64,000 nucleotides of DNA from the NCBI GenBank assembly GCA_016521575.1, contig JAEKDP010000003.1:186001-250000 (forward strand), given 5' to 3'. Source of the stretch: Rhodobacteraceae bacterium F11138 (GTDB lineage: Bacteria > Pseudomonadota > Alphaproteobacteria > Rhodobacterales > Rhodobacteraceae). The notes under the pieces were generated by a model, which saw only the letters and a list, made by a program, of their open reading frames with translations, had not been told where the DNA came from and searched no databases. Position numbers and translations under genes: made by a program. This document shows, piece after piece, positions 45,608 through 54,644 of the stretch. Each line of letters begins with the position of its first letter. Within the stretch, counting starts at the first letter, position 1.

Positions 45608-46258
45608 TCAAGTCAACGCGGCAATGATCGCGCGCAGCGTGGCGATGCCGTCACCTTTCTCGGAACTGGTCAGCACCAATTCGGGAAAGGCAGCGGGGTG
45701 TTTTGCCAGGGCGTGGCGCACCTGTGTCAGAACCCGGTCCCGTTCGGCGGCCTTGACCTTGTCGGTCTTGGTCAGCACGCATTGGAAGGTCACCGCGGCG
45801 CTGTCCAGCAGGGACAGGATTTCTTCGTCAACCTTCTTGATCCCGTGGCGCGCGTCGATCAGGACAAAGGCCCGGCGCAGGGTCTGCCGTCCGGTAAGAT
45901 ATTGTTTCAGCAGCCTTTGCCATTTCGCCACCACCGGCAAGGGCGCGTTGGCATAGCCGTATCCCGGCAGATCGACCAGATACAGATCCGGTCCCTGGGT
46001 GAAATAGTTGATCTCCTGCGTGCGCCCGGGGGTGTTCGACGCACGCGCCAGCGCCTTGGTTCCGGTCAGCGCGTTGATCAGGCTGGACTTGCCCACGTTG
46101 CTGCGGCCGGCGAAACAAATCTCGAGCCGGTCCGCCGGTGGCAGTCCGGACATGGCGACCACGCCTTTGACGAATTCGGATTCGCGGGCAAACAACAGCC
46201 GCCCCCGCTCGGCCGCAGCGCTGTCCGGGTCGGCGCAGACGGGAAAAGACAGTTTCAC
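45608..46258 (-). CDS. engB: Ribosome biogenesis GTPase EngB/YsxC
   Basis: A 216-residue GTPase for 50S assembly. GTG 46258 overlaps the MOSC stop (GTGA); ATG 46276 would be an alternative. G motifs: [18 protein letters not shown] (P loop), [22 protein letters not shown] (DxPG) and LTKTDK, then SSEKGDG. The [12 protein letters not shown] segment before the P loop is typical of alphaproteobacterial EngB. Confidence 0.95.
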   Translation of the reverse strand: MKLSFPVCADPDSAAAERGRLLFARESEFVKGVVAMSGLPPADRLEICFAGRSNVGKSSLINALTGTKALARASNTPGRTQEINYFTQGPDLYLVDLPGYGYANAPLPVVAKWQRLLKQYLTGRQTLRRAFVLIDARHGIKKVDEEILSLLDSAAVTFQCVLTKTDKVKAAERDRVLTQVRHALAKHPAAFPELVLTSSEKGDGIATLRAIIAALT

Positions 46259-46998
46259 AGGATCTGGACCTCGCATTGGCGGGCGATATGGCCCGGTTTC
46301 GTGACTCGTGCCGCGACCGTGAAATCGCTGTGGCCGAATTGACTCAGGGCTCCCAGGGTATCTGCGTCCTGTTCGCCCGTATCGGGATTGGCGGTTGTGG
46401 CCATGCATCGTTCGATGCCGTTCTCGACGTGCAGTTCCGCGCCTCCGATCCGCAAGGTCCGGCCGATCCAATCCCTTTCGGCCCAGGGCTGAAAACCCGC
46501 GACCCAGAGATTGCACCGCCAGCGGTGGATCGCAAGGTCGCGACCGATGGTTTGCTCGACCGCGCGATGGCTGGCGAGATTGCCCAGCGAAACGGTGGGT
46601 GCGGATGTGTCGGTAAATCCGCGCGTCCTTGGCGCGGGCAACACGGCTGCAGGGGCGGGACGTCCTTTGGCAACCAGCGGGCGCACCCAGGCGATCAGTT
46701 GCGTCGCGTCGCGTTCGGGATGCAGGCAGATGTCGGGGCGTTGCGGGTGCGACAGGGCCACCTGACCGTCAGCCAACAGCTGCGCCGTCACCGCCATCAA
46801 GGCCGGAGACGATGCGGCGCGCAGGAAGTTGATACATCTTGCCCATTCGCCGGGTTCCGCCTTGGAACGTTCATGTGCAATGGCCCAAACACGATCACCG
46901 GGCAAGGTCTGCCCGGTGGTCAAATCGGCGTTCTCAATCTCTTCGCGGCCAAGCGCCTTGATCGGGTGCCGCCAAAGGCTTGCGAGCACGGCGGTCAT
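46255..46998 (-). CDS. MOSC-domain protein
   Basis: A 247-residue protein with an N-terminal MOSC_N-like beta barrel ([30 protein letters not shown]) and a MOSC core. The conserved Cys is in [20 protein letters not shown], the site that in MOSC proteins handles Moco-type sulfur. Overlaps yidC (ATGA) and engB (GTGA), so all three are coupled. Substrate unknown. Confidence 0.9.
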   Translation of the reverse strand: MTAVLASLWRHPIKALGREEIENADLTTGQTLPGDRVWAIAHERSKAEPGEWARCINFLRAASSPALMAVTAQLLADGQVALSHPQRPDICLHPERDATQLIAWVRPLVAKGRPAPAAVLPAPRTRGFTDTSAPTVSLGNLASHRAVEQTIGRDLAIHRWRCNLWVAGFQPWAERDWIGRTLRIGGAELHVENGIERCMATTANPDTGEQDADTLGALSQFGHSDFTVAARVTKPGHIARQCEVQIL

Positions 46999-48812
46999 TT
47001 CTTTTCTGTCTTGGCCTTCTTGCTGAAGCCGGACTTGATGTTGCCGAACACATCGGGCTTATACCCCTGCGAGCGCATGATAAGGTACTGTTGTGTAAAG
47101 GTTATCGTGTTGTTGGCGATCCAGTACACCACCAGCCCGCTGGCAAAGCTGCCCAGCATGAACATGAACACCCATGGCATCCACGCAAAGATCATCTGCT
47201 GGGTGGGGTCAGACGGGGCCGGGTTCAGCTTTTGCTGCAACCACATCGAGATACCCAACAACAGAGGCAGGATGCCGATGAAAATCGTCGCCATGATCGT
47301 TCCGGGTTCGGGTCCCGACAGAGGCAACAGTCCGAATAGGTTCATGATCGATGTGGGATCCGGCAGCGAGAGATCCTGAAACGGGCCGAACCATGGCGCC
47401 TGGCGCAACTCGATGGTGACGAAAATCACCTTGTAGAGCGAAAAGAAGATTGGAATCTGCAGCAGGATCGGCAGACAACCGGCGGCCGGGTTGACCTTTT
47501 CCTTCTTGTACAGCTCCATCATGCCCTGTTGCATTTTCTGGCGGTCGTCGCCGGCTTTCTCCTTCAGGGCCTCCATCTGCGGTTGCAGTTCCTTCATCTT
47601 GGCCATCGAGATATAGGATTTGTATGCCAGCGGAAACAGCACGGCCTTGATGATCAGCGTAAGCCCGATGATCGACCATCCCATGTTGCCGATCAGATTG
47701 TGGATGTTGTGCAGCAGCCAGAAAATCGGCTTGGTCAGGAAGAAGAACCAGCCCCAATCGATACTGTCGATAAAGTTCTGGATTCCGTCCTGTTCATATT
47801 CACGCAGCGTTCCCCATTCCTTGGCTCCCGCGAAAAGCTGCGTGGTCACGGTGGCGATCTGGCCATCGGCCACGGTCTGGGTCGGCAGGACGGCTTCGGT
47901 CTGGTAGATGTCGCGGCGGTCGTCATATTTCGCGACGGACTTGAATGCGCTGCCGGGTGCCGGGATCAGGGTCGACATCCAATAGTGGTCGGTGAAACCG
48001 ATCCAGCCGTTTTCCGTGACCTGTTCGACTTCGGCACGGGCACCTTCACGCGCGTCGATCTCGAAATCGGTCATGTCATCATAGTCGGTTTCGGTCAGCG
48101 TGCCATCGGCCATCGCGACGACGCCTTCATGCAGGATGAAGAAGTTCTTCAGATCCTGCGGTTCGCCGTGACGCGCCAGGATCCCATATGGGGCCATGCT
48201 GGCCGTGGTACCCGACCTGTTTTCAACCGACTGGGTCACGGTAAACATATAGTTTGCGTCAACTGCCAGTTCGCGGCGGAAAACCAGACCCTGCCCGTTG
48301 TCCCAGACCAGAACGATGGGATTGTCGATACTCAGCGTGTCGCCGCTTTCAAGGGACCATTCGGTGTTGGCTCCGGGGACCTGGTCCACGGTCAGGCCGG
48401 CACCGGGGGCCCAGCCGTACAGAGCGTAATACGCCGAAGGTGTGCCGACGGGTGACAACAGCTTGACGATCGGAGCGTCCGGCGCGCGGGTCACATGATA
48501 GTCCCTGAGAGACAGGTCATCAATCCGGCCGCCCAACAAGGATACGCTGCCGGTCAGGCGTTCGGTCTCAATCGGAACGCGCGGCGCTTCGGAAAGGGCG
48601 TCTTCGCGGGTTTCGGTCTGTACGGTGCCGCCGGCTGGCATATCGGCGACAGACGGTGCGGCGGCCAGATCGTTGTCATCTGACATCTGCACCGCGGTTT
48701 CGGTGTCCGGCGTGGGATCGGGTTCGGGAGGTGGGAACAGAACGAACCACACTAGAATCACCAGGAAACTGAGCGCGGTTGCGAGAATGAGGTTCTTGTT
48801 CTGATTGTCCAT
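46995..48812 (-). CDS. yidC: Membrane protein insertase YidC
   Basis: A 605-residue Oxa1-family insertase. The first helix is LILATALSFLVILVWFVLF (starts MDNQNKN at 48812), then a periplasmic beta domain to about residue 340, then five helices with the hydrophilic-groove region YKSYISMAKMKELQPQMEAL and CLPILLQIPIFFSLYKVIFV. A short basic tail [13 protein letters not shown] meets the ribosome. No rnpA or rpmH gene lies just upstream, unlike many genomes. Confidence 0.97.
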   Translation of the reverse strand: MDNQNKNLILATALSFLVILVWFVLFPPPEPDPTPDTETAVQMSDDNDLAAAPSVADMPAGGTVQTETREDALSEAPRVPIETERLTGSVSLLGGRIDDLSLRDYHVTRAPDAPIVKLLSPVGTPSAYYALYGWAPGAGLTVDQVPGANTEWSLESGDTLSIDNPIVLVWDNGQGLVFRRELAVDANYMFTVTQSVENRSGTTASMAPYGILARHGEPQDLKNFFILHEGVVAMADGTLTETDYDDMTDFEIDAREGARAEVEQVTENGWIGFTDHYWMSTLIPAPGSAFKSVAKYDDRRDIYQTEAVLPTQTVADGQIATVTTQLFAGAKEWGTLREYEQDGIQNFIDSIDWGWFFFLTKPIFWLLHNIHNLIGNMGWSIIGLTLIIKAVLFPLAYKSYISMAKMKELQPQMEALKEKAGDDRQKMQQGMMELYKKEKVNPAAGCLPILLQIPIFFSLYKVIFVTIELRQAPWFGPFQDLSLPDPTSIMNLFGLLPLSGPEPGTIMATIFIGILPLLLGISMWLQQKLNPAPSDPTQQMIFAWMPWVFMFMLGSFASGLVVYWIANNTITFTQQYLIMRSQGYKPDVFGNIKSGFSKKAKTEKK

Positions 48813-48891
48813 CGGGGACCGCCACCTTGTGCTTGCAAAGACAGGGTGGTTCAACAGAGATGAGCCCCAAAGGTCAAGCGGATTCGCCCTG

Positions 48892-48897
48892 ATTATA
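48892..48897 (-). promoter_or_regulatory. Possible -10 box of yidC
   Basis: On the minus strand TATAAT occurs 80 bases before the yidC ATG. The -35 region 17 bases upstream is poor, so support is the -10 alone. The gap 48813-49074 holds no gene I can support. Confidence 0.3.
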
Positions 48898-49074
48898 GGC
48901 TATGCTGGCACAAACCTTATCCTTGTCCGGAGCTGTGCGGTTTCGGCGGGGGTTGTGCCCGGACGGGCAAGTGCAAGAAGGGGTCGCAATATCCGCCGCG
49001 ACATGCACCTCGGACCCGCGCATTTGGGGCGAGGCGCGTGAAAGCACCTCGGGCGAACTGGCCGCCCGGCTTTG

Positions 49075-50622
49075 TCAGCTGACGTCGCGGCCGATCCTGG
49101 GTGCATCCTGCAGTTTGGATTGGTGTGCTGTGATCCAATCCAGAGTCTGGTCAAACGGCATGGGGCGCGCGATGCCAAAACCTTGTACATGGTCACATCC
49201 CAGTTGCGCCAGCAGCGCGTGTTCACCGACGGTTTCCACACCCTCGGCCAGTGTTTCCAGTTCAAGCCGCTCGGCCATTGTCAGAATGGCACCGATCAGG
49301 CGCTGTTGTTCGGGGTCGCGATCCGCTTTCATCACGAAGGAGCGGTCGATCTTGATGCGTGACACCGCAAAGCGACGGATCGAAGCGATCGAGGCGTGTC
49401 CGGTGCCAAAATCGTCCAGATCGATTCGGCAGCCCATCGCGGCCAGCCCCGCGATGTTACGCGTCACGGAATCGTCGGGGCAATCGGTGACGACGGTTTC
49501 CAGGATCTCGATAGACAGCCGTTCCGGAGCCAGATCAAAGCGATCCAGTTCCCAGCGGACCTTGTCGATCAGCCCGGGATTGCGCAGTTCGTCGGTGGCG
49601 AAATTGACCCCGACACGCGGGACATCCACACCGGCACTATCCCATGCCTTGAGCGCGGTAAGGGCGTGATACAACATCACCTGTCCCAAGCGTTCCATCA
49701 GCCCGGCCTCTTCCATGGTCGGCAGGAACGTGTCAGGCGCGATCAGCCCGTGTACCGGATGGGACCAGCGAGCCAGCGCCTCGAATCCCGTGACCTTGCC
49801 CGTGTCGGTTGAAATTTGCGGCTGGTACCAGGGTTGGATCTGGCCGTTCTCCAGGGCGGCCACCGCATCGTCGCGCAGATCGCTGCGGGCCTTGGTTCTG
49901 TGGTGGATTTCGGCCGAATAGGCCCGGATCGCGGAAGGAGAAGACTGTTTGGCATCCGCCAGCGCCGCGGTTGCGGCGTCCAGCCAGTCCTGACCAGAGG
50001 AACCGGGCGCCCGGCTGCGCAGGCAGAAACCGATGGAACAGGAGACATAGACCGAAATCCCGTCCAGAGACACAGGTTCTTCGATCGCCGACTGCATGCG
50101 ACCCGCGATCTGAATGCACAGTTCCAGATCAAGCTGGCGAATAGGCAGAAGACACACGGCAAAACGGCTGTCGCCGATCCGCGCCACCGTGTCGCCGTCG
50201 CGCAGAATGGAAAGGATGCGTTCGCCGCTGCGTTGAGCCACGATATCGGCTGCCGCCTGGCCATGCCGGTTCACCACCTCCTGAAAATCGTCCAGTTCCA
50301 GAATGAAACAGGCCGAGCGCAGCCCCGAGGTTTCCGTGTCTTCATAGACTTGTCCCAGGACCGCATCAAAACCGTCGCGCAGGATCAGCCCAGTGACGCT
50401 GTCGCGGGGCACGCCCGTGCGGTTCGGCCAGCCGCCGAACGCGCCCAGTATCGCAAATAGAAGCGGCAGCAGAAGTGAGGCAACCACCAGGGCGGTTTCG
50501 CCGCCCAACCAGAACGCGCCCAATGTCACGGCGGGCAGAAACGCCAGAACCGGTGGGCCGGTCAATACCGGGATGAACCGATTTTGCAGTCGGGTCAACG
50601 GGCCGGACGGCGGATTGATCAT
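49075..50622 (-). CDS. EAL phosphodiesterase with degenerate GGDEF, membrane-bound
   Basis: A 515-residue protein from ATG 50622. Two N-terminal helices (PVLAFLPAVTLGAFWLGG and ALVVASLLLPLLFAILGAFG) anchor it. In the GGDEF domain the signature reads GDSRF, so cyclase activity is unlikely. The EAL domain is complete: GFEALARW, GVNFA, IEILET, DLDDFGTGHAS, IKIDRSF, AEGVET and DHVQGFG keep all metal and catalytic residues. It should hydrolyse cyclic di-GMP, perhaps with GTP sensing by the dead GGDEF. Confidence 0.92.
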   Translation of the reverse strand: MINPPSGPLTRLQNRFIPVLTGPPVLAFLPAVTLGAFWLGGETALVVASLLLPLLFAILGAFGGWPNRTGVPRDSVTGLILRDGFDAVLGQVYEDTETSGLRSACFILELDDFQEVVNRHGQAAADIVAQRSGERILSILRDGDTVARIGDSRFAVCLLPIRQLDLELCIQIAGRMQSAIEEPVSLDGISVYVSCSIGFCLRSRAPGSSGQDWLDAATAALADAKQSSPSAIRAYSAEIHHRTKARSDLRDDAVAALENGQIQPWYQPQISTDTGKVTGFEALARWSHPVHGLIAPDTFLPTMEEAGLMERLGQVMLYHALTALKAWDSAGVDVPRVGVNFATDELRNPGLIDKVRWELDRFDLAPERLSIEILETVVTDCPDDSVTRNIAGLAAMGCRIDLDDFGTGHASIASIRRFAVSRIKIDRSFVMKADRDPEQQRLIGAILTMAERLELETLAEGVETVGEHALLAQLGCDHVQGFGIARPMPFDQTLDWITAHQSKLQDAPRIGRDVS

Positions 50623-51085
50623 GGTCGGACCTTTCACATTCTGGCACTGGGGCACCGGGTCAGCCTAGGCGTGGCATTCTGACCCTGAGGTTAACGCCAT
50701 CGTGGAATTTCCAGCGAATTGTTCTAATTTTGTTCTATTTTCGATTTGGGCGCATTTCTGGCGGCTGCAGACAGCTGATTTGACCCCGGCGTGCGTATCT
50801 CAGGGGGCAATCCGGCGTGTCATATATGTCCGGAGAGAGAGTCGTCTGGTGGCGCCGGCGGGATATTCCGGGCGCAGTGGCGGTCGCGCGGACCGCAAAT
50901 CGGGAATGGTAGCGCGCCGACGAGCGGCTGCCATTCATAGCTGTCTGTCAACAAAGCGCCGTTCAGCCCGGCTTTGGCGGTGGCGGATCGCACCGCCAAA
51001 GTCGCGTCGCAACAAGGGCGCATGAAACCGGATCGCCTTCGTTGACCGGCGCGCGGCACGGCATCACATCACGCGAACATTTCCG
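50623..51085. other. 463-base gap with no supported gene
   Basis: No frame here looks coding on either strand. It holds the EAL gene's upstream region, a GTTC-N7-GTTC site at 50721-50735, and a GC-rich stretch from 50840 on. An ORF with rising GC and odd composition (50702-51025) was set aside. The 3' end lies just past the ettA stop. Confidence 0.5.
50721..50735. promoter_or_regulatory. LexA-like box (GTTC-N7-GTTC)
   Basis: The sequence matches the alphaproteobacterial LexA consensus of two GTTC half-sites spaced by seven bases. It lies 99 bases upstream of the EAL-protein start on the opposite strand. An eight-base match is expected about once or twice by chance in a window this size, so it is a candidate only. 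Confidence 0.3.
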
Positions 51086-52741
51086 TCAGCGGGAAAACTT
51101 CTTGTGCTTCAACCGTTTGGGTTCCAATGCATCGGCGCCCAGTCTGCGCTTCTTGTCCTCTTCATAGTCCTCGAAGTTGCCTTCGAACCATTCCACATGC
51201 GCGTCGCCTTCGAAGGCCAGAATATGCGTGCAGATGCGGTCAAGAAAGAAGCGATCGTGAGAGATGACAACGGCGCAGCCGGCGAAATCGACCAGCGCGT
51301 CTTCCAGCGCGCGCAGCGTTTCCACGTCCAGGTCGTTGGTCGGTTCATCCAGCAGCAGCACGTTGCCGCCCTCTTTCAGCAGCCGTGCCATGTGTACGCG
51401 GTTGCGTTCCCCGCCCGACAGCAGGCCGACCTTTTTCTGCTGATCGCCGCCCTTGAAGTTGAAGGACGAACAATAGGCGCGGGAATTGACTTCGGCATCG
51501 CCCAACTGAATCAGTTCGGCCCCGCCGGTGATCGCTTCCCATACGGAATCGTCGGGCTTCAGGTCGTCGCGGGACTGGTCCACATAGGACAGGTCGACGG
51601 TGTCGCCGTATTCAATGGTGCCCGAATCTGGTTTTTCCTGCCCTGTCAGCATCTTGAACAGAGTCGATTTCCCGGCGCCGTTGGGGCCGATGACCCCGAC
51701 GATACCGCCGGGGGGCAGGGAGAAATCCAGCCCTTCGATCAGTTGCTTGTCGCCCATGTGTTTAGACAGGCCTTCGACCTCGATCACCTTGGAGCCAAGC
51801 CGCGGCCCGTTGGGAATGACGATCTGCGCGCGCGACAGTTTTTCGCGTTCGGACTGTTCGGCAAGATCGTTATAGGCGTTGATCCGGGCCTTGGACTTGG
51901 CTTGGCGCGCCTTGGCACCTTGACGCATCCATTCGAGTTCGCGTTCCAGCGTTTTCTGTTTCGATTTGTCTTCGCGGGCTTCCTGTTCGAGGCGCTTGGC
52001 CTTCTGTTCAAGCCACGAAGAATAGTTTCCTTCGTAGGGAATGCCACGGCCCCGGTCGAGTTCGAGAATCCAGCCGGTGATGTCATCCAGGAAATAGCGG
52101 TCGTGGGTGACGATCAGGATGGTGCCCTTGTAGTCGATCAGGTGCTGTTGCAGCCAGGCGATGGTTTCCGCGTCCAGGTGGTTGGTCGGTTCGTCCAAAA
52201 GCAGCATGTCCGGCGCTTCAAGCAGCAGTTTGCACAGCGCGACGCGGCGGCGTTCCCCCCCTGACAGATCCGAGATGTTGGCGTCATCCGGCGGGCAGCG
52301 CAGCGCCTCCATCGACACGTCGATCTGGCTGTCCAGATCCCAGAGGTTTTCGGCGTCGATCTGGTCCTGAAGCGCGGCCATCTCGTCGGCGGTTTCATCC
52401 GAATAATTCATCGCCAGATCGTTGTAGCGATCCAGGATCGCCTTTTTCCCGGCGACCCCCAGCATGACGTTTTCGCGCACCGACAGGGTTTCGTCCAGTT
52501 GCGGTTCCTGCGGCAGGTATCCGACCTTGGCACCTTCGGCGGCCCAGGCTTCGCCGGTGAAATCCTTGTCCAGGCCGGCCATGATCTTCATCAGGGTCGA
52601 TTTGCCGGCGCCGTTGACGCCGACGACGCCGATTTTCACACCGGGCAAGAAGCTCAGGTGAATATTTTCAAAGCATTTCTTTCCACCGGGATAGGTCTTT
52701 GAGACCCCCTGCATGTGATAGACGTATTGATAGGCTGCCAT
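51086..52741 (-). CDS. ettA: Energy-dependent translational throttle EttA (ABC-F)
   Basis: A 551-residue soluble ABC-F ATPase that binds the ribosomal E site and gates the first peptide bond by ATP/ADP level. Two ABC domains: GVVGVNGAGKSTLMKIMAG, SDLSGGERRRVAL and LLLDEPTNHLDAE; then GVIGPNGAGKSTLFKMLTG, LLSGGERNRVHMA and LLLDEPTNDLDVE. The charged linker with GAKARQAKSKARINAYNDLA is the EttA/PtIM region. Start 52741 with GGAGAG upstream. Confidence 0.95.
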   Translation of the reverse strand: MAAYQYVYHMQGVSKTYPGGKKCFENIHLSFLPGVKIGVVGVNGAGKSTLMKIMAGLDKDFTGEAWAAEGAKVGYLPQEPQLDETLSVRENVMLGVAGKKAILDRYNDLAMNYSDETADEMAALQDQIDAENLWDLDSQIDVSMEALRCPPDDANISDLSGGERRRVALCKLLLEAPDMLLLDEPTNHLDAETIAWLQQHLIDYKGTILIVTHDRYFLDDITGWILELDRGRGIPYEGNYSSWLEQKAKRLEQEAREDKSKQKTLERELEWMRQGAKARQAKSKARINAYNDLAEQSEREKLSRAQIVIPNGPRLGSKVIEVEGLSKHMGDKQLIEGLDFSLPPGGIVGVIGPNGAGKSTLFKMLTGQEKPDSGTIEYGDTVDLSYVDQSRDDLKPDDSVWEAITGGAELIQLGDAEVNSRAYCSSFNFKGGDQQKKVGLLSGGERNRVHMARLLKEGGNVLLLDEPTNDLDVETLRALEDALVDFAGCAVVISHDRFFLDRICTHILAFEGDAHVEWFEGNFEDYEEDKKRRLGADALEPKRLKHKKFSR

Positions 52742-52874
52742 GGAACTCTCCGAGGATTTGTCGGGCGTACTTAACGCGTCGTGCGGCGGGGAACAATGCG
52801 GCGGGGAACAATCTTGTTCATGACAGATCGGCATCTGATCCGCCACCCGCATAGGGGGCGTGCCGAACGGGCGG

Positions 52875-53810
52875 CTATCCTGCGGGGCTGACCTGTGGCC
52901 AAACGGCTTCGGGCGCGAAATGCGCGATCCAAGCGGCAATGTCGGTGGCGTCCGTGCCGGGCAGGGCGCGGCGGAACGTGGGTGTGTAGGCCCCATGCCG
53001 CTTGGGAACACGCAGCACCGGGCGTCCGCAGATGTCGGCATCGGGCAGGCCGCTGCCAAATAGCACCCCGGCCACGAAAACGGTGTCCTGAAATGTCATG
53101 ATCAGGGGGCTGCCGCTGTCTCCCTTCACGATGCGATCGCCATTCGCGCGTTCGGGGGGCAGGGTAAAGAGCAGGCAGTCGTTGCGATCCCAATAGGACA
53201 CGCGACCGGTCTGGCGGCGGGGCAGTTCGTCCGGTTTGCGTTTGCCCAGCCCCCATCCGGCATAGCGCAGCGGCGCGCTGAGCAAAAGCGTGTCCATGCC
53301 ATCTGCGTCGGGCGGTAGACCGGTCAGCACCTTCATGGGGGTGACAAGCGCGGGCGGCGCGCGGCGGACAATCTGCAAAAGCGCGATATCGGCGCAGCGT
53401 GCAATGCTGTAGGCACGGATATTGATGACCTGCCGCGGGTCGTTGCGTTCGCCGCCAAGCGCCACGGCAAAGGTCTTGTCGATCGGAATCAACTGCCATT
53501 CCATCGGGTCTTCCCAGGCGTTCCCCTGCAACTCGTGCTGCTGGGGCAGGGCGGTACAGTGCTGCGCGGTGTCTTCCGCAGGGCGTGCCGCGCGAAGCTT
53601 TTGCGGCACGCAATGTGCGGCGGTGAGAATGACCAGATCGGTGATCATCGTGCCTGAGCAATGTCCCAGAAAGACCACGGCATTCCGGTCAACCGTCACA
53701 CGATCGTCAATGGCTTGCCCGTTTGGCCGCTGCAATGGTTCGGCGGCCCCAGGGGACAGGCAGAGCCCGGACCAGACAAGCACAGTGAAAACCAGACACA
53801 GGATACGCAT
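52875..53810 (-). CDS. Exported trypsin-like serine protease (S1)
   Basis: A 311-residue protein with a signal peptide (MRILCLVFTVLVWSGLCLSP, cut near GAAE). The triad is present: His in TAAHCV, Asp in CADIALLQI and Ser in KGDSGSPLI. Several Cys pairs suggest disulfides in the periplasm. Such single-domain S1 proteases of unknown target are common in Rhodobacterales. Start 53810; divergent from nadD. Confidence 0.88.
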   Translation of the reverse strand: MRILCLVFTVLVWSGLCLSPGAAEPLQRPNGQAIDDRVTVDRNAVVFLGHCSGTMITDLVILTAAHCVPQKLRAARPAEDTAQHCTALPQQHELQGNAWEDPMEWQLIPIDKTFAVALGGERNDPRQVINIRAYSIARCADIALLQIVRRAPPALVTPMKVLTGLPPDADGMDTLLLSAPLRYAGWGLGKRKPDELPRRQTGRVSYWDRNDCLLFTLPPERANGDRIVKGDSGSPLIMTFQDTVFVAGVLFGSGLPDADICGRPVLRVPKRHGAYTPTFRRALPGTDATDIAAWIAHFAPEAVWPQVSPAG

Positions 53811-53956
53811 GGGGTTTTGATACAAGAACGCGCTCTGCGCTGTCCAGATGCGGGTTCAGACGGGTGGTCAGATGGGTGTTTGGGCGCGGATAGGGCTTGT
53901 GTTGCGCGGCAGGTTGGCTATCCAAGGGCGTTGCGACGACAAGATGAGGCACTGTA

Positions 53957-54559
53957 TTGGATCGGGCCGGATTTCCCTTGGCGCGGGCAGGCATGAACGT
54001 GGGCCTGTTCGGCGGATCCTTTGATCCGCCCCATGCGGGTCATGTGCATGTGACCCGCGAGGCGCTTAAACGCTTCAGTCTGGACCGGATCTGGTGGCTG
54101 GTCAGTCCCGGCAATCCTTTGAAAGAGCACGGACCCGCGCCGTTGATGCGGCGCATGACGGCGGCAAGGACGCTATTGAAGGATCCAAGAGTCACGGTTT
54201 CTGACTTGGAAACCCGGCTGGGGACGCGGGCGACGGCGGACACGATCACCCGGTTGCAAGCGATCTATCCCGGTGTGCGTTTCGTCTGGTTGATGGGGGC
54301 GGATAATCTGGCGCAGTTCCATAAATGGCAGGACTGGCGCCGGATCATGCAGATGGTGCCGGTCGGCGTTCTGGCCCGGCCCGGCGACCGGATCAGCGCC
54401 CGTATGTCGCCAGCGGCATGGATCTATCGTCAGTCCCGGGTCAGTGGCTCGGCAAGCCATGCACTGGTTCGCAAATTGCCACCGGCGTGGTGTTTCGTTA
54501 ATCTGCCAATGATCGATCTGAGTTCGAGCGCAATTCGGGCGCAGAGCGACTGGCGATAG
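53957..54559 (+). CDS. nadD: Nicotinate-nucleotide adenylyltransferase
   Basis: Makes deamido-NAD from nicotinate mononucleotide and [23 protein letters not shown] holds the (H)xGH nucleotide motif; [18 protein letters not shown] and [10 protein letters not shown] (the S-S-x-x-I-R motif) complete the site. The TTG at 53957 has GAGG upstream and matches the longer homologues I recall; ATG 53993 is the other choice. rsfS, often next, is absent. Confidence 0.93.
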   Translation: MDRAGFPLARAGMNVGLFGGSFDPPHAGHVHVTREALKRFSLDRIWWLVSPGNPLKEHGPAPLMRRMTAARTLLKDPRVTVSDLETRLGTRATADTITRLQAIYPGVRFVWLMGADNLAQFHKWQDWRRIMQMVPVGVLARPGDRISARMSPAAWIYRQSRVSGSASHALVRKLPPAWCFVNLPMIDLSSSAIRAQSDWR

Positions 54560-54644
54560 GCCGTTGGGGTGCAAGCAGATGCTTGTTTGCAACTTAAAGC
54601 TGCGCTTTATTGGGCGCGAGAGCTGATACAAGAGCTGATTGAAC

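Noticed and set aside
48902-49669. Plus-strand frame of 255 codons between yidC and the EAL gene
   Set aside because: Mostly antisense of the EAL gene and Ser/Arg-rich; no domain visible.
50702-51025. A 107-codon plus-strand frame in the gap before ettA
   Set aside because: Arg/Ser-rich translation with no motif, no good ribosome site and stop-free only by GC content.
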